Below are positions 26,735-34,996 of a DNA stretch of 64,000 nucleotides, piece after piece. A program made the translations under genes and the position numbers. Origin of the DNA: Aurantiacibacter rhizosphaerae (GTDB lineage Bacteria; Pseudomonadota; Alphaproteobacteria; Sphingomonadales; Sphingomonadaceae); the NCBI RefSeq assembly GCF_009807005.1, contig NZ_WUBR01000002.1, positions 744,001 to 808,000 of the forward strand. The letters are read 5' to 3'. The notes beneath the pieces were generated by a model, which had not been told where the DNA came from, made no database searches, and saw only the letters and a list, made by a program, of their open reading frames with translations. The first letter of the stretch is position 1. Each line of letters begins with the position of its first letter.

Positions 26735-28540
26735 CTAGAAGAACATCTCGATCGCGAAGCAGGCAGCCCCGCCCACCACGATATTCATCGGCAGCCCGAT
26801 TTTCAGAAAATCGACAAAGCGATAATTCGCCGCGCCATAAACCAGCGTATTGGTCTGATAGCCGATGGGCGTTGCGAAACTGGCGCTGGCTCCGAACATC
26901 ACCGCCACCACCAATGCACGCGGATCGATACCCAGCGCGCTGGACAGCGATATCACCAGCGGCGTCATGATCACCGCCACCGCATTGTTGGTGACGATTT
27001 CCGTCAGCGTGCTGGTGAGCGCATAGACGCAGATCAGCACCACCACGGGTGATGCGCTGGCCAGCAGCGGCGTGAACCAGCGCACGATCAGTTCCACCGT
27101 GCCCGCATTCTGCAAGCCGGTGCCAAAGGCCAGCATTCCGAAAATCAGCACCAGCGTATTGCCGTCGATGGAATTCCACGCCTCCTCCGGCTCTATGCAG
27201 CGCGTAATCAGCACCACGCCCACACCGCCGATGGCCAGCGCCGCAATCGGCAGATCGAACAGCGCGGCGGCCAGCACCACGCCTACCAGCGTCAGCAGGG
27301 CAAGCGGAGCCTTGCCGCGTTTGAAAGCGCGCGCCGGGGCCTGCGCCACCTGCGCCAGGTTCATATTGCCTTCCAGCGCTTCTGCCGCATCGGGCAGCGC
27401 CGCGATCAGCAGCCGGTCACCCGCCCTCACGCGCACCTCGGCCAGTTCGGGGCCGGGCACATGGCGCGGGCGGGCAAGGCCCAGAACGCGCACCCTGAAG
27501 CGCGACAGCAACGGTATCTCTGCCAGCCGCCGCCCCACGATGGGGTGGTTGGAGCCGACCACCGCCTCCACCAGCTGGGCATCCGGGTCACGCCCCTTGC
27601 CACTGAGGGTTATACCCCCGCCAAGCCCCGTCAGGCCGACGCGGAAATCGATAGCTTCGGCCAGCGATGCCAGTTCCGATGGCGATGCGCTGACGATGAA
27701 TTCATCACCTTTTTCGATGATCAGTTCGTCCAGGTTGCGCCGAAAAATCTTCGCTCCGCGCTGAATGGCGATCAGATCGATACCGGGCCGGCGAAAAACG
27801 GCGCATCGTTCCACCGACTGCCCGATCAGCGATGTGTCGGACCCCAGCGCAAGGTGCGAAAGATAGGTCTCGCTCTCTCCGCTGCGTCCGATATCGCGCT
27901 CTGCGCGTGTCGGCAGCAATATCGGCCCCACGATGGTTAGGAAGGCAACACCGGCCAGCGCCACGATCATGCCCACGCCGGTAATCTCGAAAATGCCGAA
28001 GGGCTCCAGCCCCTGCTCCCGCGCAACGCCATCCACCAGGATATTGGTGGATGTGCCGATCATGGTGAGCGTTCCGCCCAGGATGGAAAGATAGGACAGG
28101 GGGATCAGCAGCCGCGTGGCCGCCGTTCCCAGCACGCGCGCCAGCCGCTTTATGATCGGGATCATCACGATCACCACGGGTGTGTTGTTCATGAAAGCCG
28201 ATGCCATCAGCGTGCCGCCGCCAATCTCTGCCAGCGCAAGCCTTGGCCTGCGCAGCGTGCGGCGCAGGATCCACCCCGTCACCTCCTCCAGCGCGCCTGT
28301 ACGCAGCAGTGCGCCCGACAGCACGAACATCGCGCCAATGGTGATCGGCGCGGAATTGGCGAATACCGACAGCGCCTGATCCGCCGGCAGATAGCCCAGT
28401 GCCATCATCACTACGCCGCCCGCCACCGCCAGGATGACAGGCGGAAACCGCTCCATCGCAAAGCCGATGAACAGGATGACCAGAAGGGCGATCCCGATAA
28501 CAGCGCCATGTTCTGTCAACACGGCGTACACAGATTCCAT
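26735..28540 (-). CDS. SLC13-family permease with two internal RCK_C (TrkA-C) domains
   Basis: 601 residues. Two blocks of hydrophobic helices flank a soluble middle region (about 205-385) with two TrkA-C-like domains: FRRPGIDLIAIQRGAKI...GDEFIVSASPSEL, and LLSRFRVRVLGLARPRH...GDRLLIAALPDAA. Conserved SLC13/CitT signatures are FMNNTPVVIVMIPI with LGGTLTMIGTSTNI and, in the second half, TEIVTNNAVAVIMTPL with TPIGYQTNTLV. The family moves dicarboxylates, sulfate or similar anions with Na+ or H+. The RCK_C domains suggest gating by a bound ligand; cyclic di-AMP or nucleotides are known ligands in other RCK_C proteins. The substrate is not determinable. Confidence 0.9.
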   Translation of the reverse strand: MESVYAVLTEHGAVIGIALLVILFIGFAMERFPPVILAVAGGVVMMALGYLPADQALSVFANSAPITIGAMFVLSGALLRTGALEEVTGWILRRTLRRPRLALAEIGGGTLMASAFMNNTPVVIVMIPIIKRLARVLGTAATRLLIPLSYLSILGGTLTMIGTSTNILVDGVAREQGLEPFGIFEITGVGMIVALAGVAFLTIVGPILLPTRAERDIGRSGESETYLSHLALGSDTSLIGQSVERCAVFRRPGIDLIAIQRGAKIFRRNLDELIIEKGDEFIVSASPSELASLAEAIDFRVGLTGLGGGITLSGKGRDPDAQLVEAVVGSNHPIVGRRLAEIPLLSRFRVRVLGLARPRHVPGPELAEVRVRAGDRLLIAALPDAAEALEGNMNLAQVAQAPARAFKRGKAPLALLTLVGVVLAAALFDLPIAALAIGGVGVVLITRCIEPEEAWNSIDGNTLVLIFGMLAFGTGLQNAGTVELIVRWFTPLLASASPVVVLICVYALTSTLTEIVTNNAVAVIMTPLVISLSSALGIDPRALVVAVMFGASASFATPIGYQTNTLVYGAANYRFVDFLKIGLPMNIVVGGAACFAIEMFF

Positions 28541-28919
28541 AGATTGCGAATCCCAGCAGCGGCCATCACGCGGTGACAGCGATCAGGCGGCTTCTATCCA
28601 TCCCGCCGATCCCCTTTCCAGCAAAATGTGCGAGGCGGAAGCCAGATTGGCGGGGTTTTTGGATAGCGGGGGCAAAACGCTTCATCGCATCGAGCGCTCA
28701 ACCCAACAGTAAGGGCACCACTTTTGTTAACCATGTTCATCTGACCGAAAGGTGGGCGCGAACAACCGGACCGCCGAGGTGGCCTGATCCGATCAACTTC
28801 AAGGACCCAGAACGAATCAGGCCAAGAGGAATTAATGTAACCGGACGGGCCATTAAATTGGCTGTCGGATGAAGATGTGTTTCCGTCGAACCGGTCGCTA
28901 ATGTTGAAGGAGTATTGTG
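28541..28919 (+). other. Long leader/intergenic region upstream of the OmpA gene
   Basis: No protein-coding gene is evident in these 379 bases. The region holds TTAACCAT (28727-28734), the half-site form of the alphaproteobacterial CtrA motif. A perfect 9-nt inverted repeat TGGCCTGAT/ATCAGGCCA (28780-28788, 28816-28824) has a 27-nt loop. Immediately after comes AGAGGA (28825-28830), then ATG TAA (28835-28840), a start codon directly followed by a stop. The OmpA gene has its own strong RBS at 28906-28912. This looks like a structured 5' leader, but no known RNA family was recognised. Confidence 0.45.
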
Positions 28920-29846
28920 ATGACTGTTATTTCGAAAAGGCCGATGGCAATTGCCTTTGCCGCCATGCTGGCAACCACTGCCACCTCCGGCGTTTTTGCG
29001 CAGGAGCTGCAGCCCGCAGCGACCTCGGCCCAGGCGAATGCCACCGTTGATGACAATATCAATGTCTATGGCACCCTGCCGTCCGATCTTTCCGGCCTGA
29101 CTGCCGGTCCGGAGATCGACGGCTTCATTTCCGCCCGTCGTGGCCGCGAAATGCAGGTGACCACCGAAAGCGGCCAGAGCACCACCGTGCTGATCGCCGA
29201 TTCCACCGACATCAAGGCCAAGGGCGGTTTCCTGGGCCTGGGCCGTGAAGAGCTGGCAGCCAATGCCCTGCTGAACGGCCTGCCCGTCAGCGTGAAGACT
29301 GTTGAATGGGAAGGCGGCCTCGTGGCCAGCCAGGTACGTTTCAGCGACAATGACCTCGAAACCGCCACGATGATCCGCCAAGGCACCGGCCAGCAGTTTG
29401 CCGAGCATGGCGCGATGATTGAAGAAAACGCCGCCGCTGCTGAAGCGCTGCGTGGCCGCGTTGCCAACATCGATCAGTACAACGTGCTGGACGTTGCCAA
29501 TGTCTATTTCGACACCGGCAAGTGGAACCTCTCACCAGAAGGCCAGCGCGAACTGTGCGCCACCGCGCAGGAAGCCAATGCAACGCAGAACGCCCTGCTG
29601 CTGGTGGTCGGTTACACCGACTCCGTTGGCGATCAGGACTACAACCAGACGCTGAGCGAGCGCCGCGCAGGCCGCGTGGTGAATTTCCTGCAGCAGGAAT
29701 GCGATTGGGAACCCTGGCGCATGCTTTCGCCCACCGGCATGGCAGAGGCTGATCCCACTGCGGACAACTCCACCGCTGCGGGCCGCGCCCAGAACCGCCG
29801 CGTTTCGGTGAATATCCTGGTCAGCAAGGCTGTTGCAGGACTGTAA
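28920..29846 (+). CDS. OmpA-family outer-membrane/peptidoglycan-binding protein
   Basis: 308 residues. A signal peptide (AIAFAAMLATTATSGVFAQ) is followed by an OB-like domain (about 60-150, GPEIDGFISARRGREMQVTTESGQ, ending VASQVRFSDND). A C-terminal OmpA domain (about 185-305) has NVYFDTGKWNLSPEG, GYTDSVGDQDYNQTLSERRAGRVVNFL and AQNRRVSV, which bind the diaminopimelate of peptidoglycan. It lacks an eight-stranded OmpA barrel, so it is probably a periplasmic or lipid-free anchor protein. AAGGAG (28907-28912) is 7 nt before ATG 28920; a GTG at 28917 is too close. A terminator follows at 29875. Confidence 0.88.
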   Translation: MTVISKRPMAIAFAAMLATTATSGVFAQELQPAATSAQANATVDDNINVYGTLPSDLSGLTAGPEIDGFISARRGREMQVTTESGQSTTVLIADSTDIKAKGGFLGLGREELAANALLNGLPVSVKTVEWEGGLVASQVRFSDNDLETATMIRQGTGQQFAEHGAMIEENAAAAEALRGRVANIDQYNVLDVANVYFDTGKWNLSPEGQRELCATAQEANATQNALLLVVGYTDSVGDQDYNQTLSERRAGRVVNFLQQECDWEPWRMLSPTGMAEADPTADNSTAAGRAQNRRVSVNILVSKAVAGL

Positions 29847-29874
29847 GTTCGGCAAAACACCGCAAGTCAGACGA

Positions 29875-29905
29875 GAAGGGGGTGAGCAATGCTCGCCCCC
29901 TTTTC
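29875..29905 (+). terminator. Rho-independent terminator after the OmpA gene
   Basis: AAGGGGGTGAGCA (29876-29888) pairs with TGCTCGCCCCCTT (29890-29902) with one G-T wobble, closing on a tight loop; TTTT follows. It lies between the OmpA gene and the convergent cyclase-family gene and may work weakly for the latter. Confidence 0.85.
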
Positions 29906-29926
29906 ATTTCGGGCAAGATCCGTCGG

Positions 29927-30847
29927 CTATCGAATGGCAACCGGATTAATGATGGCCTGCACGCTGCCCTTCAATCGGGGCGCCCCCAGCACGAACATGA
30001 ATTCATGCGCGCCATCTGCCGCCAGTTCGCGGGTATCGATGGTTTCGAGGATATAGATACCGTTTTGCGCAATCAGCATGGCGTGAACCGGCAACACGGT
30101 GCCATCGGCTGGCGGGGCGTTGGTTTCCAGCCCGGCAGTGTCCGCGCCCACGGCCACCACGCCCTGCTCCACCAGCCAGGCGGCGCCATCGGCATTGATG
30201 CCGGGGGCCTGCGCGATGAACTTTTCCGCATCGCCCATCGTGGATAGCCAGCCGGTGTGGAACAACACCACGTCGCCCGCGCGCACCTGCACCCCTTGCG
30301 CAGCGGCGGCGGCCTGTATCTCCGCCGCGCCGAATTGCGCCATGGGCTCCAGCACGTCCACCCCGCGATGGGCGGCCATGTCGATCAGCACGCCGCGCGT
30401 GGCGATGGCGGGAATATTCTCCGCGCCGTAGCGGATCAGGCCGTCTTCGCGCATGATGTCGGTGTAGGGCACGCCGTTATAGTGCACACCGTCGATGCCG
30501 ATATGGCCCAGCCCATCGATCTGCGTACCGATGCCCAGATGCGTTTCCACGCGGTCGTCATGCCCTGTTACCTTGTTGGGGCCGTTCACGCCGAGATCGA
30601 CGATGCTCATGGAATAGGTGCGGTCGCCCCACACCGGCGTATCGGGTCCGCTCACGATGCCCAGCCGGTAGACCTTGCCCTCTGTCACCAGATCGGCCGC
30701 ATCGCGCACCATGGCGGTGGTGAGCCCGGTCAGCGCGCCTGCATCGGGATCGTCGTAAAGCTGGGGCGCGCTGCCCCCGCTTTCCTGCGCCTGCGCGGCG
30801 CATGCCGATAGTGCCAGAGCTGCCGAGGTGATGATGAGTTTGCGCAT
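29927..30847 (-). CDS. Cyclase-family (kynurenine formamidase-like fold) lipoprotein
   Basis: 306 residues. The N-terminus has a lipobox LSAC (C16) after a hydrophobic core, so the protein is probably a lipoprotein; signal peptidase I cleavage after AQA is an alternative. The mature part matches PF04199: VTGHDDRVETHLGIGTQIDGLGHIG, then GVLIDMAAHRG and VVLFHTGW. In the canonical metal motif HxGTHxD, both histidines are changed here: the stretch reads GIGTQID, while the Asp and the later His (GLGHIG) remain. Metal binding or substrate therefore differs from kynurenine formamidase. I chose ATG 30847; a longer frame to 30907 lacks a signal peptide. It is monocistronic. Confidence 0.83.
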   Translation of the reverse strand: MRKLIITSAALALSACAAQAQESGGSAPQLYDDPDAGALTGLTTAMVRDAADLVTEGKVYRLGIVSGPDTPVWGDRTYSMSIVDLGVNGPNKVTGHDDRVETHLGIGTQIDGLGHIGIDGVHYNGVPYTDIMREDGLIRYGAENIPAIATRGVLIDMAAHRGVDVLEPMAQFGAAEIQAAAAAQGVQVRAGDVVLFHTGWLSTMGDAEKFIAQAPGINADGAAWLVEQGVVAVGADTAGLETNAPPADGTVLPVHAMLIAQNGIYILETIDTRELAADGAHEFMFVLGAPRLKGSVQAIINPVAIR

Positions 30848-30944
30848 GTAAAATTCCCTCCCAATTGATTTTCTCAGGAGACTGCGGCGGGCAAGGCCGC
30901 TTGGCAAGGCTTGAGCGTAGCGCAGCAGCGCCTATCTATCCCAG

Positions 30945-31334
30945 ATGCCGCTCAACCTCACCAAGATCGCATTCGGCGCACAGAGCTTTGCCGATATCGA
31001 GGAATGGTACGCCAACCGCTCCAGCTTCAAGGTGAACACCCGTTATCGCCCCACCCGCTGGGAAGAGACGATCGGCGGCTCCCTGTTCTGGATCCACGAA
31101 CACAACATCGTCGCCCGGTCGAAGATTACCGCATACGAACAACAGGATGACGGGCGTTGGTGGATTGTGATCGAGCCGCGACTGGTAAAGGTGATGCCAA
31201 AGCCGAAGCGCGCGCATCAGGGTTGGCGCTATCTGAAGGGTGAGCCGCCACGCGATCTTGAGGATGGCGAGGATATTGGCGACATCATTCCGGGAAAGCT
31301 GGCGGGAAAACTGCAACGACTTGGCTTGATTTGA
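30945..31334 (+). CDS. DUF1489 family protein
   Basis: 129 residues matching the alphaproteobacterial DUF1489 family throughout: MPLNLTKIAFGAQSFADIEEW, GGSLFWIHEHNIVARSKI, WIVIEPRLVKVMPKPKRAHQGWRYLK, and a C-terminal tail. It is small, soluble and without cysteines. Function is unknown in the family as a whole. The usual form has more residues between the first and second motif; this copy is short. ATG 30945 gives the standard MPLxLxK start. It is divergent from the cyclase-family gene. Confidence 0.88.
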   Translation: MPLNLTKIAFGAQSFADIEEWYANRSSFKVNTRYRPTRWEETIGGSLFWIHEHNIVARSKITAYEQQDDGRWWIVIEPRLVKVMPKPKRAHQGWRYLKGEPPRDLEDGEDIGDIIPGKLAGKLQRLGLI

Positions 31335-31720
31335 CATTGCCTCACCCGGCTGCGGAGCTCAAATTCCGACCCATTACGGAGCATGCTCGCGAAGAATGTT
31401 GCAGTGCAGCATGATCAGGCGTATTGGTTACGGGAACAACTACCGCCGAAACGGGTTATCGCACCATGGAAAATCGCCAGTACATTCAGCTTGATAGCGC
31501 CCTGAGGGATCGCCTGCATGCTGCGTGCTGTCCGCATGGCAGCGCGATTGGCATGACCATGAACGATGCTGGCGACCGTCTGGTTGATAAGCGGCAAGCT
31601 GGCCGTGGCCGCTCCACGCTTGGCGCATCGCTGGCCCGATATCGGGCGCACGCCTGAAGACTGGTAACATCTCGGAACATCTTCCTCCCCTTTCCCGTTG
31701 ATTGGGAAAGGAGAGTTTGA
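31335..31720 (+). other. Intergenic region without a convincing gene
   Basis: These 386 bases hold short overlapping reading frames on both strands, none with a good RBS or recognisable sequence. The best, 31424-31657 on the plus strand, is unsupported. Visible structures are a perfect 14-nt palindrome GCCCGATATCGGGC at 31634-31647 and the RBS hairpin at 31685-31715. A decayed gene or a small RNA cannot be excluded. Confidence 0.5.
31685..31715 (+). promoter_or_regulatory. Hairpin sequestering the RBS of the 81-residue protein gene
   Basis: CCTTTCCC (31689-31696) pairs with GGGAAAGG (31704-31711) across a 7-nt loop. Three more pairs (31685-31687 with 31713-31715) follow beyond one mismatch. 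The Shine-Dalgarno AAAGGAG (31707-31713) of the gene starting at 31721 lies wholly in the right arm. Seen directly; regulatory meaning is inferred. Confidence 0.55.
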
Positions 31721-31966
31721 ATGCCCGAACGTCAGAGCCTACACCCCGACAATGAATTGATCGACAGCATGCAGGATGGCGCCACGCCATCGCAAGGCAG
31801 CCGGTCTGGTGGCACCGTAAACACCCGCGTCGGCACGCGCGACGAAATCAAGCGCGCCACCGATCCCGAAAATCGCGAGCCTACCGTGGGAAGTGACAAT
31901 CCCGCCGAGGATGCGAAAAAGGGTCCCAAGACCCAAGCCGCCATCCAGAGTAATCGTGACAGCTAA
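31721..31966 (+). CDS. Small hydrophilic, probably disordered protein
   Basis: 81 residues, not recognised as a named family. It is rich in Asp, Glu, Gly, Pro, Ser and Thr with no hydrophobic segment, as in MQDGATPSQGSRSGGT and NPAEDAKKGPKTQ, and no cysteine; it should be soluble and largely unfolded. A strong Shine-Dalgarno, AAAGGAG at 31707-31713, lies 7 nt before ATG 31721, which supports a real gene despite its size. That site is paired in a hairpin. It sits alone between a gene-free stretch and a convergent DsbA-like gene. Confidence 0.68.
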   Translation: MPERQSLHPDNELIDSMQDGATPSQGSRSGGTVNTRVGTRDEIKRATDPENREPTVGSDNPAEDAKKGPKTQAAIQSNRDS

Positions 31967-31990
31967 CAATACGGATTGCCCAGCCTGAGA

Positions 31991-32671
31991 TCAGGCTGCG
32001 GCTTCCATACCGGCAATCTGCAAGAGGGCGCGGGCGAAGTTTTCAGGTTCCTGCGCCCCTTGCAACATGTATTTGTGGTTCACCACGAAGGTAGGCACGG
32101 CAGAAATACCGCCGGAAACGCCGCGTTCTTCTTCGGCCCGAACCGCCAGTTCCAGCGCCTCATCGTCCAGAGCCTCACGCGCTTTGGCGCCATCCAGTGC
32201 GGCTTCCTCACACACAGACACCAGCACATCGCGATTCGCCATGTTGCGGCGCTGTTGAAAATGCGCGCTGAACATCGCCTCTTTCAATGTCGTCTGCTCT
32301 GCCGGACCATAGGCCGCCAGCGCCCAGCGCAGCAGCTTGTGGCAATCGAACGTGTTCCACATCATTGCAGGCGGTTCCTCGCCTTCACCCTGCCAGTCGA
32401 TCGGAAATCCCACCCGCTCGGCCGCGCCGGAAAGTTCGGCGCGCATGGCCTCTATTTCCTCTGCGCTGCGGTTGTAGGTGCTGGCCAAATGTTCAGCCTG
32501 CAACTTGCCCTCTGGCGGCATTTTCGGATTGAGTTCGAAGGGCATCCAGCGGATCGTCACCTCGACATCGTCCGATGCCAGCCGCGCGCCTTCCATGAAG
32601 CTGCGCCAGCCCACCAGGCACCACGGGCACATCACGTCAGACCATATATCCACCACCATCGGCGTGCTCAT
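31991..32671 (-). CDS. DsbA-family oxidoreductase, FrnE-like, cytoplasmic
   Basis: 226 residues of a DsbA/2-hydroxychromene-isomerase-type thioredoxin fold without signal peptide. The active site is CPWC (SDVMCPWCLVG, about residues 12-22); further family motifs are MPFELNPKMPPEG, NTFDCHKLLRWA and GISAVPTFVVNHKYMLQGAQ with the cis-proline. FrnE proteins are cytosolic thiol-disulfide oxidoreductases linked to stress tolerance. The start ATG 32671 overlaps the nudC stop by 4 bases, so it is the last gene of the operon serine hydrolase-nudC-frnE. Confidence 0.9.
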   Translation of the reverse strand: MSTPMVVDIWSDVMCPWCLVGWRSFMEGARLASDDVEVTIRWMPFELNPKMPPEGKLQAEHLASTYNRSAEEIEAMRAELSGAAERVGFPIDWQGEGEEPPAMMWNTFDCHKLLRWALAAYGPAEQTTLKEAMFSAHFQQRRNMANRDVLVSVCEEAALDGAKAREALDDEALELAVRAEEERGVSGGISAVPTFVVNHKYMLQGAQEPENFARALLQIAGMEAAA

Positions 32672-33549
32672 GCGGTTTTCTCCAGCCAGTGCTGCAACAG
32701 GTAATGCGCGATTGCCGTGCGCGGCGGGGGCACGAAGCTGGCGGCGTCCTGCCCGTTGGCCATCGCGTCTTCCACCTCGGCTCGCGTAAACCAGCGCGCG
32801 TCCTCTATCTCAGTTTCGTCAATCGTCAGATCGCGGCCCTCGGCAAAGCTGTGGCACCCGATCATCAATTGCGACGGGAATGGCCAAGGCTGGCTGGCGA
32901 TATAGGTGACATCGCGCACTTTCACGCCAACCTCCTCAAACACTTCGCGCGCCACGCCTTCCTCGATACTCTCGCCCGGCTCCACAAAGCCTGCAAGCGC
33001 GGAATAGCTGCGATCGGGCCAGCCACGTCCGCGCCCCACCAGCAGCGCGCCGTCATGCTCCACCAGCATGATCGCCACAGGATCGACGCGGGGGAAATGC
33101 GATGCCTCGCACGAAAGGCAATTGCGCTGCCAGCCGCCCTTGGCGATCTGCGTCGCGCCGCCGCATTGGGCGCAGAAGCGATGCCGCGCATGCCAATCGG
33201 CGATACTGCGCGCGCCGCCAAACAGCGCCAGTTCCTTTGCCGGCATTTGCAGCAGCGCCATCATTGTCTCGCGCATGGATACCGCCTGGCGCAGATCGCC
33301 CTGTTCCGGCACCGAGACGAATAGCGGCGTACCGTCGCGCAGGCCCAGATACACCAGCTCATCTTCCGGGCCGACGCCGCCCAGATCGCTGACCGCTAGG
33401 CCATCTTCTGTAAAGCGCGGCATCAGACCGTCCAGCACCAGCATGCGCGCATCGTCGCGCGCGCGCATGGCGGCAAGGCGAGCGGGATCGGCGCGTGTGT
33501 GATCGTCCCGGTCAAGATCATGGCCGGTAAACGCAAGCGGCAAAGACAT
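32668..33549 (-). CDS. nudC: NAD(+)/NADH diphosphatase NudC (Nudix)
   Basis: 293 residues. A variable N-domain is followed by a four-cysteine zinc ribbon (RFCAQCGG and LSCEASHFPRVDP). The Nudix box is GFVEPGESIEEGVAREVFEEVGV and the NADH-pyrophosphatase signature SQPWPFPSQLM follows. The enzyme splits NAD(H) and can remove NAD caps from RNA. In ribbon terms the first pair is CxxC and the second CxxC with one partner in NCLSC. The ATG at 33549 shares one base with the upstream stop (TGATG) and the 3' end overlaps the FrnE start, indicating tight translational coupling. Confidence 0.93.
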   Translation of the reverse strand: MSLPLAFTGHDLDRDDHTRADPARLAAMRARDDARMLVLDGLMPRFTEDGLAVSDLGGVGPEDELVYLGLRDGTPLFVSVPEQGDLRQAVSMRETMMALLQMPAKELALFGGARSIADWHARHRFCAQCGGATQIAKGGWQRNCLSCEASHFPRVDPVAIMLVEHDGALLVGRGRGWPDRSYSALAGFVEPGESIEEGVAREVFEEVGVKVRDVTYIASQPWPFPSQLMIGCHSFAEGRDLTIDETEIEDARWFTRAEVEDAMANGQDAASFVPPPRTAIAHYLLQHWLEKTA

Positions 33550-34892
33550 CACGATAGCATCAGCCCCGCGGCATCCTGCGCCACCATCAGCGGGAATTGC
33601 TGCTGCACCTGATAGGTTTCGGCAGGCATATATTGGGTCATCAGATTGTGACGCAGGCCCCATTTCATATTGACCAGGCCAACCGTGCCTGCCGCACCGA
33701 ACCAGCCGAACAATCCCTCCGTATCGCCCGTGCCCACAAGACCGCCCGCGCCAAAGCCAAAGCTTCTGCCGCCGGTTTCAAACCCGCCGTTCGATGCAAG
33801 TGTTTCCGGGAACAGATTGCTGGTGGCAAGGCGCACCGCCGTTTCGCTGGCAACCCGCTTGCCCTCGATCTCGCCATAGCCGGCCAGCATCTGCAGGAAC
33901 CGGTCATAATCGCGGCCAGTCGATACCAGCCCGGCCCCGCCGAAAGGGAATGCGGGCTTGTGGAGATAGACAGAACTGCGCGGCAGATCGATGGGGATGG
34001 GAATGCCGGCCATGACGAAATAATTACCCGTCAGGCGATCGGCATCCCCGCGTTTCACCTGAAAGCCGGTGGATGTCATGCCGCAGGGGCCAAGGATGCG
34101 ATCCTGCAGAAACGCGTCAAACTGCTGGCCGCTGACAATCTCTATCACGCGGCCCAGCAGATCCAGGCTGACGGAATAGCTCCACCGCTCTCCCGGCTGA
34201 TACACCAGCGGCAGTTGCGCCAGCCCTTCTGCAAAATCGGCAAGGCTGGCCGCAGGTCTTCCGCCGAAGATCTCCTGCGCGATGGCCATGTTGCTGATCT
34301 GCCCCGGCACGATGCCACGCTGGCGATAGGCAGCATTGATCGGGCCTTGCTGGATGATCGAATAGCCCAGGCCCGCCGTATGGGTCAGCAGATGGCGGAT
34401 GGTGATGGGGCGCCGCGCAGGCTCCAGATTGTCGCGGGTGATCGGCCCGTCATACTGCTTTTGCACCTGCATATTGGCAAAGGCGGGGATGATGTCGGCC
34501 AGCGGCTGATCCAGCGACAGCAGGCCATCGTCGATCAGCATGACGGTGGCGAGGCCGGTGATCGGCTTCGTCATGGAATAGATGCGGTAAATCGAATCCG
34601 GCCCCGCTGCGCCCGATCCATCGAAGGTACGCGTGCCTGCCGAAAGAATATCCGGCGCATCCTGCCCAAAGCCCATGGTGGCCACCATGCCGGAAACCAT
34701 CTCCCGATCCACGTAACCGCGCATGAAAGCGGCAACCGAAGGCCAGCGAGCCTGCGCATCTTCCTCTGCGATGCCCTGCGCAAAGGCCGTGCTGGCGAAA
34801 GGCAGCGTGGCGGCAGCAGCGCCCGCGCCCATCATGGCAGAGGTGCGCAACACTGCGCGGCGGGACAGATATTCAGCGGAAAACTGGAGCAT
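33549..34892 (-). CDS. Serine hydrolase of the beta-lactamase class C / EstB family, Tat-exported
   Basis: 447 residues. The N-terminus carries a twin-arginine-like signal (SRRAVLRTSAMMGAGAAAATLPFASTAFAQ). The catalytic SxxK is SMTK in YRIYSMTKPITG, the second motif is in WSYSVSLDLLG (YSV), and a Gly-rich segment precedes the end. These proteins are esterases or peptidases rather than true beta-lactamases. I prefer ATG 34892 over ATG 34904, because AAAGG directly abuts the latter but lies 12 nt from the former. It heads the nudC-frnE operon with a one-base overlap to nudC, an unexplained pairing of a periplasmic hydrolase with cytosolic enzymes. Confidence 0.88.
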   Translation of the reverse strand: MLQFSAEYLSRRAVLRTSAMMGAGAAAATLPFASTAFAQGIAEEDAQARWPSVAAFMRGYVDREMVSGMVATMGFGQDAPDILSAGTRTFDGSGAAGPDSIYRIYSMTKPITGLATVMLIDDGLLSLDQPLADIIPAFANMQVQKQYDGPITRDNLEPARRPITIRHLLTHTAGLGYSIIQQGPINAAYRQRGIVPGQISNMAIAQEIFGGRPAASLADFAEGLAQLPLVYQPGERWSYSVSLDLLGRVIEIVSGQQFDAFLQDRILGPCGMTSTGFQVKRGDADRLTGNYFVMAGIPIPIDLPRSSVYLHKPAFPFGGAGLVSTGRDYDRFLQMLAGYGEIEGKRVASETAVRLATSNLFPETLASNGGFETGGRSFGFGAGGLVGTGDTEGLFGWFGAAGTVGLVNMKWGLRHNLMTQYMPAETYQVQQQFPLMVAQDAAGLMLS

Positions 34893-34996
34893 GGGGGGAA
34901 GCATCCTTTGCCATAAAAGCCCTGGCGCAAGCCCTAACCAGCGAAAAAGCGGGCCGCAAGCTTGCAGGCCCCTGCTGTATTGCCTATCTATAACAC

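Noticed and set aside
31634-31647. 14-nt palindrome GCCCGATATCGGGC as an operator
   Set aside because: Perfect but isolated; no promoter elements or partner site nearby, and such palindromes arise by chance in high-GC DNA.
31424-31657. Possible 77-residue gene in the 31.3-31.7 kb gap
   Set aside because: No Shine-Dalgarno, no recognisable motif, and frames on the opposite strand are equally open.
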